From assembly GCF_003633615.1 (NCBI RefSeq), contig NZ_RBKU01000001.1, positions 1,550,001 through 1,614,000 of the forward strand: 64,000 nt of DNA, given 5' to 3'. How positions within the stretch are numbered: position 1 is the stretch's first letter; every line of letters begins with the position of its first letter. The stretch is from Mucilaginibacter gracilis (lineage in GTDB: Bacteria; Bacteroidota; Bacteroidia; Sphingobacteriales; Sphingobacteriaceae). The position numbers were made by a program, and so were the translations under genes. Shown here piece after piece: positions 27,992-37,188 of the stretch. The notes under the pieces are model-generated. The model did no database searches. It saw only the letters and a list, made by a program, of their open reading frames with translations, and was not told the DNA's origin.

Positions 27992-28825
27992 ATGGCAAAC
28001 GCACCAAAACCAACTACCGTTAAAAAAGAAAGCTCAAGTGCATCGAGCATGTTTTCATCTCTTGCAATACCTATTTGTATATTGATATCTATCCTGGTAT
28101 ATTATTTCTTCCTTGGCGACGCAAGTCACTACAAAGGCGGCGACCAAGCGGCAGACGCAACAGACGTATTCGGTCTGGTTCACAAAGGTGGATACATTGT
28201 ACCTATCATCATGAGCTGCTTGTTAATGACAGTTACTTTCTCTATCGAAAGACTTGTTGTTATAGGCCGTGCATCTGGTACTGGTAGTATCGATTCTTTT
28301 GTTAAAAAAGTACAGGCATTTTTAAATGCAGGTAACGTTGACGCAGCAAGTGCTGAGTGCGACAAACAAAAAGGTTCGGTAGCAAACGTTATCAAATCGG
28401 GCTTGAAAAAATACCGCGAAATGGAAGCAGAGCCAAACATGGACGTTGACCAAAAAACTCTTGCTATCCAAAAAGATATTGAAGAAGCAACTTCTTTAGA
28501 AATGCCAATGTTAGAGCAAAACTTAACTATCATTGCTACTTTGGTTTCTATCGGTACTTTAATGGGTTTGTTAGGTACAGTATTGGGTATGATTGGTGCA
28601 TTCCGTACAATGGGTGCAGCAGGTGCTCCAAATGCATCCGAACTTTCTTCACACATTTCCGAAGCTTTGATCAATACCTTCTTAGGTATCAGTACATCAG
28701 CTATATCAATTGTAATGTATAACATCTTTACATCAAAAATTGATAAATTAACTTATGCTATTGACGAAACTGGTTTCAGCATCGTTCAAACGTTTGCCGC
28801 TTCACACAAAAACGCAAACAGATAA
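27992..28825 (+). CDS. exbB: MotA/TolQ/ExbB proton channel protein
   Basis: A 277-aa inner-membrane protein with an N-terminal helix (about 25-45), a second helix (about 65-90), a large cytoplasmic loop and two C-terminal helices bearing the GLLGTVLGMIGAF and STSAISIVMYN signatures. With the two ExbD proteins and TonB downstream it converts proton motive force into movement that opens outer-membrane receptors, such as the one at 18438. Confidence 0.95.
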   Translation: MANAPKPTTVKKESSSASSMFSSLAIPICILISILVYYFFLGDASHYKGGDQAADATDVFGLVHKGGYIVPIIMSCLLMTVTFSIERLVVIGRASGTGSIDSFVKKVQAFLNAGNVDAASAECDKQKGSVANVIKSGLKKYREMEAEPNMDVDQKTLAIQKDIEEATSLEMPMLEQNLTIIATLVSIGTLMGLLGTVLGMIGAFRTMGAAGAPNASELSSHISEALINTFLGISTSAISIVMYNIFTSKIDKLTYAIDETGFSIVQTFAASHKNANR

Positions 28826-28930
28826 GCCGTTTTTAAAAAATCACTTAGTTGATTTTTTGTTAAAACAGCATTAAGTTTAGTTAACAGCAATATAATGCTG
28901 ATTTAATTGATGTTTATTTAAAATAAAAAT

Positions 28931-29542
28931 ATGCCCAGAGTTAAAATAGCAAGAAAAAGTACCGTAACCGATATGACGGCCATGTGCGACGTTGCGTTTT
29001 TGTTACTCACCTTTTTCATTATGACGGCCAAATTTAAACAGGAAGATCCCGTTCCTGTGGCGATACCGGCTTATACCAAAACTGTTGTATTGCCCGAAGA
29101 TAATATCGGTACCCTTACAATTGGTGGCAGCAAAGTTTTTTTTGGTGTAGAAGGCGTTAAAATACGCGAAACCATGCTGGAAGAAATGGGGAGGTTATAT
29201 AATACAACCTTTACCCCGCAGGAGAAGGCAACGTTTATAACCCTGCCAACATTTGGTGTGCCCATGAGCCAGTTAAAGGCTTATTTAAATACAGAGCCCA
29301 GCAAAATGAAAGCATTTCCTCAACCGGGTATTCCAACCGATTCTGTTAGTAACGAATTGTTTAACTGGATACGCCAGGCGCGTTTGGCCGATAGGGCGTT
29401 GTTTAGTAAAGATTTGCGTTTAACTATAAAAGGTGATAGCAAGCAGGAGTACCCAACTATTGGAAGGGTGATACAAATTTTGCAAAAGCAAAAAGTAAAT
29501 AAGTTTAGTTTAATTACAGCTCAAAAAGGAGCGGCTCAATAA
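28931..29542 (+). CDS. exbD: ExbD/TolR-family protein, first copy
   Basis: The 203 aa have a short cytoplasmic tail and a single membrane helix (about 15-35) with the conserved proton-relay Asp20 in TDMTAMCDVAF. The rest is a periplasmic domain of about 165 residues, longer than in E. coli ExbD. It is the first of two ExbD paralogues here; paired, non-identical ExbDs are typical of this Bacteroidota operon and may form a heteromeric stator. Confidence 0.93.
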   Translation: MPRVKIARKSTVTDMTAMCDVAFLLLTFFIMTAKFKQEDPVPVAIPAYTKTVVLPEDNIGTLTIGGSKVFFGVEGVKIRETMLEEMGRLYNTTFTPQEKATFITLPTFGVPMSQLKAYLNTEPSKMKAFPQPGIPTDSVSNELFNWIRQARLADRALFSKDLRLTIKGDSKQEYPTIGRVIQILQKQKVNKFSLITAQKGAAQ

Positions 29543-29549
29543 TAAGAAA

Positions 29550-30083
29550 ATGGCAGAATTAGACTCCTCCGGCGGAGGGAAACATAAAGGCGGTAAGGTA
29601 AGGTCCAAAAAGTCGTCAACACGCGTGGATATGACCGCAATGGTGGATTTGGCATTTTTGTTAATTACCTTTTTCATCCTGTCCACAACGCTTAACAAAC
29701 CTAAAGCGATGGATTTGGCTATGCCAGATAAGGATGAGAATAAAACTGAATTACCTGTTGCTGCATCCAGAACCATGACAGTGCTTTTAGGTTCAAACAA
29801 CAAACTGGAATGGTTTGTTGGCGAACCAGGTAAAACGCCTGGTACAGTAGATAACTACGGTAAAGACGGTTTACGCAAAGCGTTAATTGAAAACTCTGAA
29901 AAAGTTAGAGCATCACACGGTGGCCAGCCGATGATTGTTTTAATTAAACCGAGTGATAAATCAACATACGAAAACCTGGTAGCAGCACTTGACGAGTTAA
30001 ATATTACCAAAATAGATATTCATGCTATTGTTGATATTACTCCTGTTGAAGTAAATGAGTTGAAGAACAACAAAATTTACTAA
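29550..30083 (+). CDS. exbD: ExbD/TolR-family protein, second copy
   Basis: The 177 aa have a Gly/Lys/Ser-rich cytoplasmic tail (about 1-25) and one membrane helix with conserved Asp33 in VDMTAMVDLAFLL. A periplasmic domain follows, ending in VDITPVEVNELKNNKIY. It lies 7 bp after the first exbD. The tails and periplasmic domains differ clearly between the copies, which argues for distinct roles rather than recent duplication. Confidence 0.93.
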   Translation: MAELDSSGGGKHKGGKVRSKKSSTRVDMTAMVDLAFLLITFFILSTTLNKPKAMDLAMPDKDENKTELPVAASRTMTVLLGSNNKLEWFVGEPGKTPGTVDNYGKDGLRKALIENSEKVRASHGGQPMIVLIKPSDKSTYENLVAALDELNITKIDIHAIVDITPVEVNELKNNKIY

Positions 30084-30132
30084 GCAATAAAAAAATTAAT
30101 TAAACGTTAAATAAAACATTAAAAGTCTAAAA

Positions 30133-30960
30133 ATGTTAGGATCAAAATTAGATATTTTTAATCCGGAATGGCTTGATGTTGTTTTTAAAGGCCGCAACCA
30201 GGCGTATGGTGCGTACGAACTTAGAAAGCAAAACCCTAAAACAACCAATAGGGCGCTTATCATAGCTTCGGTTGCATTTATCTTTCTGCTCGGTTTGCCA
30301 ACCATTATCAACATAATTAAGGGCTTTATTCCAAAGGCCGACGAGAAGGTTAAATTAACCGACGTTGTGCTTATGTCGCCTCCACCTATTGATCAAACCA
30401 AACCACCACCGCCGCCACCAAAGGAGCCGGCTAAACCAAAGGTTGACCAGGTGAAATTTCCTCCTCCGGTAGTAAAGCCGGATAATGAGGTGCGCGAAAA
30501 AGATCCGCCTACTGAAAAGCAATTGGAAGTGGCAGATCCGGGCCAAAAGGAGCAAAAAGGCGACCCTAATGCTCAGGTTCGTATTGATGAGCCTGTAGGT
30601 AATGCTGATATTACAGCCGTAACCGAGGCCGGTGATGGCGATAAAATATTTAATGCTGTGGAAATTCAACCAGCTTTTCCAGGTGGCGAAGCAGCATTCG
30701 GTAAATTTTTGCAAGACCACATCCGTTACCCGGCAGTAGCTAAAGAAAACAACGTTACTGGTCGTGTATTCGTTCAGTTTGTTGTTGAACGCGATGGCAG
30801 TTTAACAGACCTTAAAATACTTCGCGACCCGGGCAGCGGCTTGGGCGATGAGGCTATAAGGGTACTTAAAATTTCGCCGCACTGGAAACCCGGTATTCAA
30901 AACGGTAAGCCAGTACGTGTACAATACACTGTACCGGTAAACTTTAGTTTGGCCGAATAA
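30133..30960 (+). CDS. tonB: TonB energy-transducing protein
   Basis: The 275 aa have one membrane helix (about 38-60) after a cytoplasmic N-terminus of unusual length and a Pro/Lys-rich periplasmic spacer (about 80-130, PPPPPKEPAKPK). The C-terminal TonB domain carries PGGEAAFGKFL, RYPAVAKENNVTGRVFVQF and WKPGIQNGKPVRVQY. It spans the periplasm and pulls on the plug domain of outer-membrane receptors. Confidence 0.95.
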   Translation: MLGSKLDIFNPEWLDVVFKGRNQAYGAYELRKQNPKTTNRALIIASVAFIFLLGLPTIINIIKGFIPKADEKVKLTDVVLMSPPPIDQTKPPPPPPKEPAKPKVDQVKFPPPVVKPDNEVREKDPPTEKQLEVADPGQKEQKGDPNAQVRIDEPVGNADITAVTEAGDGDKIFNAVEIQPAFPGGEAAFGKFLQDHIRYPAVAKENNVTGRVFVQFVVERDGSLTDLKILRDPGSGLGDEAIRVLKISPHWKPGIQNGKPVRVQYTVPVNFSLAE

Positions 30961-30968
30961 TACAAACG

Positions 30969-31193
30969 ATGTTACAGAATAATAAAAAGCAGAAATCGCT
31001 CAACAGGCGATTTCTGCTTATTTTAGGAGGGGCGGCTTTTATTTGTTTTTTGGTATTAGGGTCGATGCTTATTTTTTGGGATAGGTTTGGCCTAAGCCAA
31101 ACACAAAGATTTGCTTTTGGCGGCGTAATAATTATTTACGGTATTATACGTTTTGCCAGGCTGTTGCGAAAAGAAAAAAATGAAGAAGAATAA
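30969..31193 (+). CDS. Small two-helix membrane protein in the tonB operon
   Basis: A 74-aa protein with a basic N-terminus and two hydrophobic helices (about 14-34 and 45-62), closing in a charged RKEKNEEE tail. It lies 8 bp after tonB and overlaps the next gene's start by 14 bp. I recognise no named family. Position suggests an accessory membrane protein of the Ton complex or of the lipoprotein that follows. Confidence 0.75.
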   Translation: MLQNNKKQKSLNRRFLLILGGAAFICFLVLGSMLIFWDRFGLSQTQRFAFGGVIIIYGIIRFARLLRKEKNEEE

Positions 31194-32097
31194 TATAGCT
31201 TTCATATTTTTAGTTTTTACGGTGTTTACATGCTTTATGGCATGCAAGCAAAAAGATAAAAAGTTTAATGTAGATGATAGCTATACCATTGGCAAAGCGA
31301 GTTTTGTAGCCGATGAATCGTTGGCCCCAATTTTAGATCAGGAGCTTTATGTATTTAAGTCGCTTAACAAAGAAGCAAAGCCCGAGATAATATATAAATC
31401 GGAAAACGATGCCTTGAGGCTGTTTTTAAACGATAGCGTAAGAGTTGCTATATTAGCACGCAGTGTAACCCCGCAGGAGGTAAAAATGTTTAAGCAGCGG
31501 GCACTTTACCCCGAAATTAATTGTTTTGCATACGATGCGGTAACCTTAATCGTTAATCAATCATCAAACGATACGTTAACAACGGTGGGCGAAATAAAAA
31601 ACATGCTGAACGGAAAGGTTGGTACTGATAAGAATATTGTTTTTGATAATGCCAACTCAAGCTTAATAAGGTACCTGAGGAGCTTCTCCGGAAACGATAA
31701 ATTTGAACAAAAAAACATTTACGCGTTAAAAACAAACGTTGATGTTATAAAATATGTGAGTGAACACCAGCACGCTGTGGGTTTTATAAGCTATAGCTGG
31801 CTGCTTGAGCCCGATAAGGCTTATGCGCCAATGGTTAACAAAATTAAAATAGTTGGTGTTAAAGATGAGGGTAATAAAGATTATCCCAATAGCTATTTTA
31901 AACCAGACCAAGGTACGTTGGCAATGCGCCAATACCCTTTGGTACGAAGCTTGTATATAATTAATAATACAGGTAGGCCAGGTTTAGGTACGGGATTTGC
32001 ATCGTTTGTTTTGGGTGAAAGTGGGCAGCGTATTGTACTAAGATCAGGACTTTTGCCCGATTCGATACCTACCCGTGAAGTGAGTTTTAGTAAATAA
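31180..32097 (+). CDS. PstS-like substrate-binding lipoprotein
   Basis: About 305 aa starting MKKNNIAFIFL, with a lipoprotein signal and lipobox around FMAC (about residue 22). The remainder resembles the PstS/periplasmic binding-protein fold: an early ASFVADESLAPIL strand, a middle LARSVTPQEV and VTLIVNQSSND, and a VGFISYSWL core. It may bind phosphate or another anion, but no ABC permease is adjacent. The ATG at 31180 is preferred over an upstream start at 31153. The overlap with the small gene implies coupling. Confidence 0.8.
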   Translation: MKKNNIAFIFLVFTVFTCFMACKQKDKKFNVDDSYTIGKASFVADESLAPILDQELYVFKSLNKEAKPEIIYKSENDALRLFLNDSVRVAILARSVTPQEVKMFKQRALYPEINCFAYDAVTLIVNQSSNDTLTTVGEIKNMLNGKVGTDKNIVFDNANSSLIRYLRSFSGNDKFEQKNIYALKTNVDVIKYVSEHQHAVGFISYSWLLEPDKAYAPMVNKIKIVGVKDEGNKDYPNSYFKPDQGTLAMRQYPLVRSLYIINNTGRPGLGTGFASFVLGESGQRIVLRSGLLPDSIPTREVSFSK

Positions 32098-32123
32098 TTA
32101 AAAATTGTAATATCTAATTAACC

Positions 32124-33839
32124 ATGAAAGTAATAAATAAAGCATCTGCCGTTGTCGTAGGCATGGTATTTATGGGTTCATCGGTTTTTGCGCAGAGTTT
32201 AGCCGACGCCAAAAAAGCCATTGACGCCGAACAATATCAAAAGGCAAAATCAATGTTGAAAAACCTGACTGTTACTCAGGCAACCAAGGATGAAAACTTT
32301 TTTTATCTGGGTGAAGTGTATCTTAAACAGGATTACGCCGATTCGGCCCGTGCCGCTTTTACAAGGGGCATATCTGTAAATCCAAAATCGGCACTCAACG
32401 TAGTGGGTTTGGGTATTATTGACCGTATGGACAAAAACGAGGCATCAGCCAAAGCAAATTTTGATAAAGCTTTGACGTTGGCTGGTAAAGACACCAAACC
32501 ATACGTTTATATAGCTAAAGCATATTTGCTTAAACCTTATATGGATAAAGAGGCCATAGCTATTTTAGAGAAGGCCAAAACTATTAGTAAAGACGCCGTT
32601 AAGGACCCTGAGTTGTGGACAACACTTGGTGATGCTTACCGCACCGAAAGTGATAACAGCCACGCTTACGAAAACTATAGCCAGGCAACATCGCTCGATC
32701 CTAATTCGCCTGTATTAATGGTTAATATTGGTGTGTTATGGAAACAAGCAAATAATTTTGAGGATGCCAATAAATTGTTTCAGGATGCCTTAACTAAGGA
32801 CCCTAATTTTGGACCTGCTTATCGCGAAATGGCCGAAAGTGATTTAAAGCAAGCCGCTCTTGATCCAAAGGTTACTGTCGCTAAAAGAAAAGAAGGTGCC
32901 GATTACTATAAAAAATATCTTGATTTAACCGATAGATCGCTTGAATCGCGCATGCGCTACGCCGACTTTTTGATTAGTGCCGGTGATTTTAAAGCCTTAG
33001 AAACCGAGGCAAATGATTTGGCCAAATTAAATAATTCTAACTTACGGGTATATCGTTATTTAGGTATAGCTGGTTACGAAAACAATAACTTCCCTGCTGG
33101 TTTAACGGCAATTAATAAATTTATTAAGGAAGCAGATCCAAAACGTATATTACCTGTTGATTACCTTTATTTAGGTCGTTTGCAAATTAAAACCGGAGCC
33201 GATTCGATCGGTGTTTTATCTATACAAAAGGCGATAGATTTGGATAGCACTCAATCTGATTTGTATAGCGAAATTGCCAGCAACTTATATTTCAAACAAC
33301 ATAGGTACCAGGAAGCGGCTCTTGTTTACGACAAGTTTATTGCTACTGCTCATAAAGTAAAACTTACCGATCACTATTATCAAGGTAGCGCTTATTACTA
33401 TGCGTTCGAGAAACAATCAGCGGCAAATCTTAAAGATAAAACAGTAAAGCCCGATAGCGCGTTATTAACAAAAGCGGACTCAGCTTTTAGTTATGTTATA
33501 CAGAAAACGGCTACTAATCCATACGCTCCGGCGGTATTATTCAGAGCTTATATTGCTGATGAACGCGAAACTGATAGAGAGAAAAACTATAAAGGCTATG
33601 CTAAACCGTACTACGAAAAATTTGTTGAATTAATTTCCACAAAAACACCACTTAGCGACGCTAATAAAAAAGACCTCGTTGGCGCATATGCTTACTTGGG
33701 AAGCTACTATGAGTTCGCCGCAAAGGATGCAACCAAAGCAGATGAATATTGGGGTAAAGCAAAAGATCTGGACCCAACAAATAAACAAGTTATTGCCTAC
33801 CTGGCCCGCAAGGCTGGTACACCTGCCAAAGGCAAATAA
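32124..33839 (+). CDS. Secreted tetratricopeptide-repeat protein
   Basis: The 571 aa begin with a signal peptide (cleavage near SVFAQ, residue 24). A long array of helical TPR units follows (DENFFYLGEVYLKQDYADSARAAF, KPYVYIAKAYLLKP and others). It is the last gene of the exbB-tonB operon. TPR arrays assemble protein complexes, so a periplasmic scaffold for the Ton system or for cell-envelope assembly is plausible. A terminator follows. Confidence 0.85.
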   Translation: MKVINKASAVVVGMVFMGSSVFAQSLADAKKAIDAEQYQKAKSMLKNLTVTQATKDENFFYLGEVYLKQDYADSARAAFTRGISVNPKSALNVVGLGIIDRMDKNEASAKANFDKALTLAGKDTKPYVYIAKAYLLKPYMDKEAIAILEKAKTISKDAVKDPELWTTLGDAYRTESDNSHAYENYSQATSLDPNSPVLMVNIGVLWKQANNFEDANKLFQDALTKDPNFGPAYREMAESDLKQAALDPKVTVAKRKEGADYYKKYLDLTDRSLESRMRYADFLISAGDFKALETEANDLAKLNNSNLRVYRYLGIAGYENNNFPAGLTAINKFIKEADPKRILPVDYLYLGRLQIKTGADSIGVLSIQKAIDLDSTQSDLYSEIASNLYFKQHRYQEAALVYDKFIATAHKVKLTDHYYQGSAYYYAFEKQSAANLKDKTVKPDSALLTKADSAFSYVIQKTATNPYAPAVLFRAYIADERETDREKNYKGYAKPYYEKFVELISTKTPLSDANKKDLVGAYAYLGSYYEFAAKDATKADEYWGKAKDLDPTNKQVIAYLARKAGTPAKGK

Positions 33840-33842
33840 AAT

Positions 33843-33871
33843 AAAAAAGCCCCTTACAAAGGGGCTTTTTT
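33843..33871 (+). terminator. Strong terminator closing the exbB-tonB-TPR operon
   Basis: A 13-bp perfect stem (AAAAAAGCCCCTT with AAGGGGCTTTTTT) around a 3-base ACA loop, ending in a T-run. It separates this operon from nuo. Confidence 0.92.
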
Positions 33872-33888
33872 ATTTAATATCTTCACTC

Positions 33889-33896
33889 TATATTTG
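33889..33896 (+). promoter_or_regulatory. Possible -7 element before nuoA
   Basis: TATATTTG matches TAnnTTTG and ends only 4 bp before the nuoA ATG. If used, transcription would start at or next to the ATG (leaderless). Confidence 0.3.
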
Positions 33897-33900
33897 AGCC

Positions 33901-34272
33901 ATGGAATTACATAGTTTACCGGTTAATTATTTGCCCATCATATTCCAAATGATAGTGGCCCTTGGCTTTGTTGTAGTAACCATGTTTGCAACCCACAAAT
34001 TGGGCCCTAAGCGTGTTACAAGCGATAAGTTATCCACTTTTGAATCGGGTATCGAGGTTATCGGTAACGCGCGTACCCCCATATCTATTAAATACTTCCT
34101 GGTAGCTATTCTCTTTGTGCTGTTTGATGTGGAAGTTATTTTTATGTACCCCTGGGCTGTAAACTTTAAAGAGCTGGGTAACCAGGGCATGATAGAGATG
34201 TTTATTTTTATGGGAACATTGCTATTAGGCTTTATTTATATCCTGAAGAAAAAAGCCTTAGACTGGGATTAA
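33901..34272 (+). CDS. nuoA: NADH-quinone oxidoreductase subunit A
   Basis: Membrane subunit of complex I that helps form the quinone site. The 123 aa have three hydrophobic helices with the conserved FESGIEVIGNARTPISIKYFL loop and FDVEVIFMYPWAV helix. It is the first gene of the operon and is followed by a 112-bp gap that contains a hairpin and a possible internal promoter. Confidence 0.95.
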   Translation: MELHSLPVNYLPIIFQMIVALGFVVVTMFATHKLGPKRVTSDKLSTFESGIEVIGNARTPISIKYFLVAILFVLFDVEVIFMYPWAVNFKELGNQGMIEMFIFMGTLLLGFIYILKKKALDWD

Positions 34273-34333
34273 TTAGAACGATTCCAAATACCGCCGTTAG
34301 TGTGAAAAAAACACTATTGAAAATTTAAATTTA

Positions 34334-34341
34334 TAATTTTG
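34334..34341 (+). promoter_or_regulatory. Possible internal promoter before nuoB
   Basis: TAATTTTG matches TAnnTTTG, 43 bp before the nuoB ATG and just upstream of the hairpin at 34343. The best -33 TTG is only 14 bp away, so this is weak. Confidence 0.25.
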
Positions 34342-34342
34342 T

Positions 34343-34367
34343 ACACATCCTGATTTTAAGGATGTGT
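34343..34367 (+). terminator. Terminator-like hairpin between nuoA and nuoB
   Basis: ACACATCC pairs with GGATGTGT across a 9-base loop and is followed by TTT, G and more T-rich sequence. It could attenuate read-through from nuoA or be part of the nuoB leader. Confidence 0.45.
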
Positions 34368-34384
34368 TTTGTATTTGTAAATAT

Positions 34385-34927
34385 ATGAGTGATATACAAA
34401 TTGTTGAAGCTCCACCAGGAATAGAAGGTTCTGGATTTTTTGCTACATCGCTTGATAAAGCGGTGGGAATGGCACGTTCATACTCATTATGGCCGTTGCC
34501 TTTCGCAACGTCGTGCTGTGGTATCGAGTTTATGGCCACCATGGGTTCGCATTACGATCTGTCGAGATTTGGAGCCGAGCGTTTAAGCTTTTCGCCGCGT
34601 CAGGCCGATCTGTTAATGGTTATGGGCACCATAGCAAAAAAAATGGCCCCGGTACTTCGCCAGGTGTATTTACAAATGGCCGAGCCCCGTTGGGTAATGG
34701 CTGTAGGTGCCTGCGCATCAAGCGGTGGTATATTTGATACTTACTCGGTACTGCAAGGCATCGATGAAATTATCCCGGTAGATGTTTACGTTCCCGGATG
34801 CCCGCCCCGCCCCGAAGCTATTATAGATGGTTTTATGAATATTCAAAAACTGGTACAAACAGAATCGGGTCGCCGCAGGGAAGATCCTAAATACCAGGAG
34901 TTGTTAGCTAAATACGGAATTCAATAA
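34385..34927 (+). CDS. nuoB: NADH-quinone oxidoreductase subunit B
   Basis: Peripheral-arm subunit holding the N2 4Fe-4S cluster next to the quinone. Ligands are visible in [20 protein letters not shown] and GCPPRPE. The ATG at 34385 ([12 protein letters not shown]) is preferred over the frame extension to 34364. Its stop overlaps the nuoC start by one base. Confidence 0.95.
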   Translation: MSDIQIVEAPPGIEGSGFFATSLDKAVGMARSYSLWPLPFATSCCGIEFMATMGSHYDLSRFGAERLSFSPRQADLLMVMGTIAKKMAPVLRQVYLQMAEPRWVMAVGACASSGGIFDTYSVLQGIDEIIPVDVYVPGCPPRPEAIIDGFMNIQKLVQTESGRRREDPKYQELLAKYGIQ

Positions 34928-35424
34928 TGAGTAAGTTATCAGCCGAAGACCTTCTTCAAAAATTAACTTCAAAGTTTGAGGGTGCGCTTAATAACATTAC
35001 GCAGCCTTATGGCTTATTAACCCTTGAAACCAGCCGCGAACAGTTGCTTGAAGTACTGGGCTACTTAAAAGCCGAACTACAGTTTATCCATTTAACAGAT
35101 ATTACCGCCATACATTATCCCGAATTGGAGAAGCCATTTGCAGTTGTGTACCATGTGCATAGTTTGGTAAATGGCATTCGCGTTAGGTTAAAAGTGTTTT
35201 TGGCTGCTGCTGATGTGCATATCCCAACGGCATCAAACCTATGGGAGGGTGCTAACTGGATGGAGCGTGAAACATACGATTTCTTCGGAATTATATTTGA
35301 CGGGCACCCCGATTTGCGCAGAATTTTAAATGTTGACGATATGACGGTTTTCCCGATGAGGAAAGAGTTTCCGCTGGAAGATCCCAATCGTATTGATAAA
35401 AAAGATTACTTCTTCGGAAGATAA
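34927..35424 (+). CDS. nuoC: NADH-quinone oxidoreductase subunit C
   Basis: The 165-aa subunit C of the peripheral arm. The ANWMERETYDFFGIIFDGHPDLRRIL signature and the DPNRIDKKDYFF end are diagnostic. It is not fused to nuoD as it is in E. coli. Confidence 0.94.
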   Translation: MSKLSAEDLLQKLTSKFEGALNNITQPYGLLTLETSREQLLEVLGYLKAELQFIHLTDITAIHYPELEKPFAVVYHVHSLVNGIRVRLKVFLAAADVHIPTASNLWEGANWMERETYDFFGIIFDGHPDLRRILNVDDMTVFPMRKEFPLEDPNRIDKKDYFFGR

Positions 35425-35440
35425 ATATATTCAGTAAAGA

Positions 35441-36652
35441 ATGCAAAATCATCTTTTAATAACAGATAACGACCCACAAAGTGAACTCTCGACTTTAAAC
35501 CTCGGGCCAACACACCCTGCAACACATGGCGTATTTCAAAATGTATTGCAGTTGGATGGCGAAAGGATTGTAAGCGGAGTATCAACCATTGGATATATAC
35601 ACCGGGCTTTTGAAAAAATTGCCGAACACAGGCCTTTCTATCAAATTACTCCGTTAACCGATAGGCTTAACTACTGCTCATCGCCCATAAACAATATGGG
35701 CTGGCACATGACGGTTGAAAAAATGCTGGGCATTGAAATGCCAAAGCGGGTTGACTACATGCGTATAATTATAATGGAGCTTGCCCGTATAACCGATCAT
35801 ATTGTATGCAACGGCGTTTTAGGCGTTGATACCGGAGCCTTTACTGGCTTTTTGTACATGATGCAGTGGCGCGAGCATGTTTACGAAATTTACGAAGAAA
35901 TTTGCGGTTCGCGCTTAACAACTAACATTGGGCGCATAGGTGGTTTTGAACGTAACTTTAACCAAATCGCGTTTGATAAGATCAAAAGTTTTCTAAAAAA
36001 CTTTCCACCGGTATTACGCGAGTTCGAATCGTTATTTAACCGCAACCGCATATTTGTTGACCGTACAAAAAATGTAGCAGCAGTTACTGCCGAAGCCGCA
36101 TTGAGCTATAGCTGGAGCGGCCCGCTTTTGCGCGCTGCCGGTGTTGATTATGATGTGCGTGCCCAGGAGCCATACAGCTCGTACCAGGATTTTGATTTTG
36201 AGGTACCTGTTGGCGAAAATGGCGATGTTTATAGCCGGTTTTTAGTACGTAACGAGGAGATGTGGCAAAGCTTGCGCCTCATAGAACAGGCCATGAATAA
36301 ATTGGAGAAAGAAGATTCGTCTATCTTCCACGCCGACGTGCCGGAGTTTTATTTGCCTCCAAAAGAAGAGGTTTACAATAACATGGAAGCCTTAATTTAT
36401 CACTTTAAAATAGTGATGGGCGAAATAGATACCCCTAAAACCGAGGTTTACCATGCTGTAGAAGGTGCCAATGGCGAATTAGGTTTTTATTTGGTTAATG
36501 ATGGAGGTCGTTCGCCTTACCGTTTGCATTTCCGCCGGCCAAGCTTTATCAATTACCAAATGTATGCGCCAATGAGCCGCGGTATGGTATTATCAGATGC
36601 GATTATTAACATGAGTAGTTTAAACGTTATAGCCGGAGAATTAGATGCTTAG
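35441..36652 (+). CDS. nuoD: NADH-quinone oxidoreductase subunit D
   Basis: Quinone-binding 49-kDa subunit, 403 aa. The N-terminal LGPTHPATHGVF motif and the CSSPINNMGWH segment mark the quinone cavity. It has no fused C domain. It overlaps nuoE by 8 bp. Confidence 0.95.
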   Translation: MQNHLLITDNDPQSELSTLNLGPTHPATHGVFQNVLQLDGERIVSGVSTIGYIHRAFEKIAEHRPFYQITPLTDRLNYCSSPINNMGWHMTVEKMLGIEMPKRVDYMRIIIMELARITDHIVCNGVLGVDTGAFTGFLYMMQWREHVYEIYEEICGSRLTTNIGRIGGFERNFNQIAFDKIKSFLKNFPPVLREFESLFNRNRIFVDRTKNVAAVTAEAALSYSWSGPLLRAAGVDYDVRAQEPYSSYQDFDFEVPVGENGDVYSRFLVRNEEMWQSLRLIEQAMNKLEKEDSSIFHADVPEFYLPPKEEVYNNMEALIYHFKIVMGEIDTPKTEVYHAVEGANGELGFYLVNDGGRSPYRLHFRRPSFINYQMYAPMSRGMVLSDAIINMSSLNVIAGELDA

Positions 36653-37172
36653 AGTTGAAAACCTGCAAATTGCCCCGATAGAGTTTTCGGCGGAGTTGAT
36701 AGCTAAATTTGACGATGTAGTGAGCCGTTATCCGGAAGGAAAGCAAAAATCGGGCTTGCTGCCTATATTGCATTTGGTACAGGCCGAATTTGGCTGGGTT
36801 AGCCCCGCAGCAATGGAGAAAGTTGCCGACTATTTGAACATACAGCATGTTGAGGTTTTTGAGGTGGCCACTTTTTACAGCATGTACCTGCTTAAACCAC
36901 AAGGGAAATACTTTTTGGAGGTTTGCCGCACCGGGCCATGCTGCCTGGTTGGTGCCGAAAAAATAATGGACTATATTGAACAGAAGTTAGGCGTAAAAGA
37001 AGGTGAAGTAACTGCCGACGGCTTGTTTAGCTGGCGCGGAGTGGAGTGCCTTGCCGCCTGCGGTTTTGGCCCTGTTTTACAGATTAGTCCTGAATATACT
37101 TTTTACGAAAACTTAACGCCCGAAAAGGTGGATAAGCTGGTTGCTGATTTAACGGCTCAGGCTAAAAACTAA
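36645..37172 (+). CDS. nuoE: NADH-quinone oxidoreductase subunit E
   Basis: A 175-aa thioredoxin-fold 2Fe-2S subunit of the NADH-oxidising module. Cysteine ligands are in EVCRTGPCC and GVECLAACGFG. It works with NuoF. Confidence 0.94.
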   Translation: MLRVENLQIAPIEFSAELIAKFDDVVSRYPEGKQKSGLLPILHLVQAEFGWVSPAAMEKVADYLNIQHVEVFEVATFYSMYLLKPQGKYFLEVCRTGPCCLVGAEKIMDYIEQKLGVKEGEVTADGLFSWRGVECLAACGFGPVLQISPEYTFYENLTPEKVDKLVADLTAQAKN

Positions 37173-37188
37173 TTTTACCGATCGAAAC

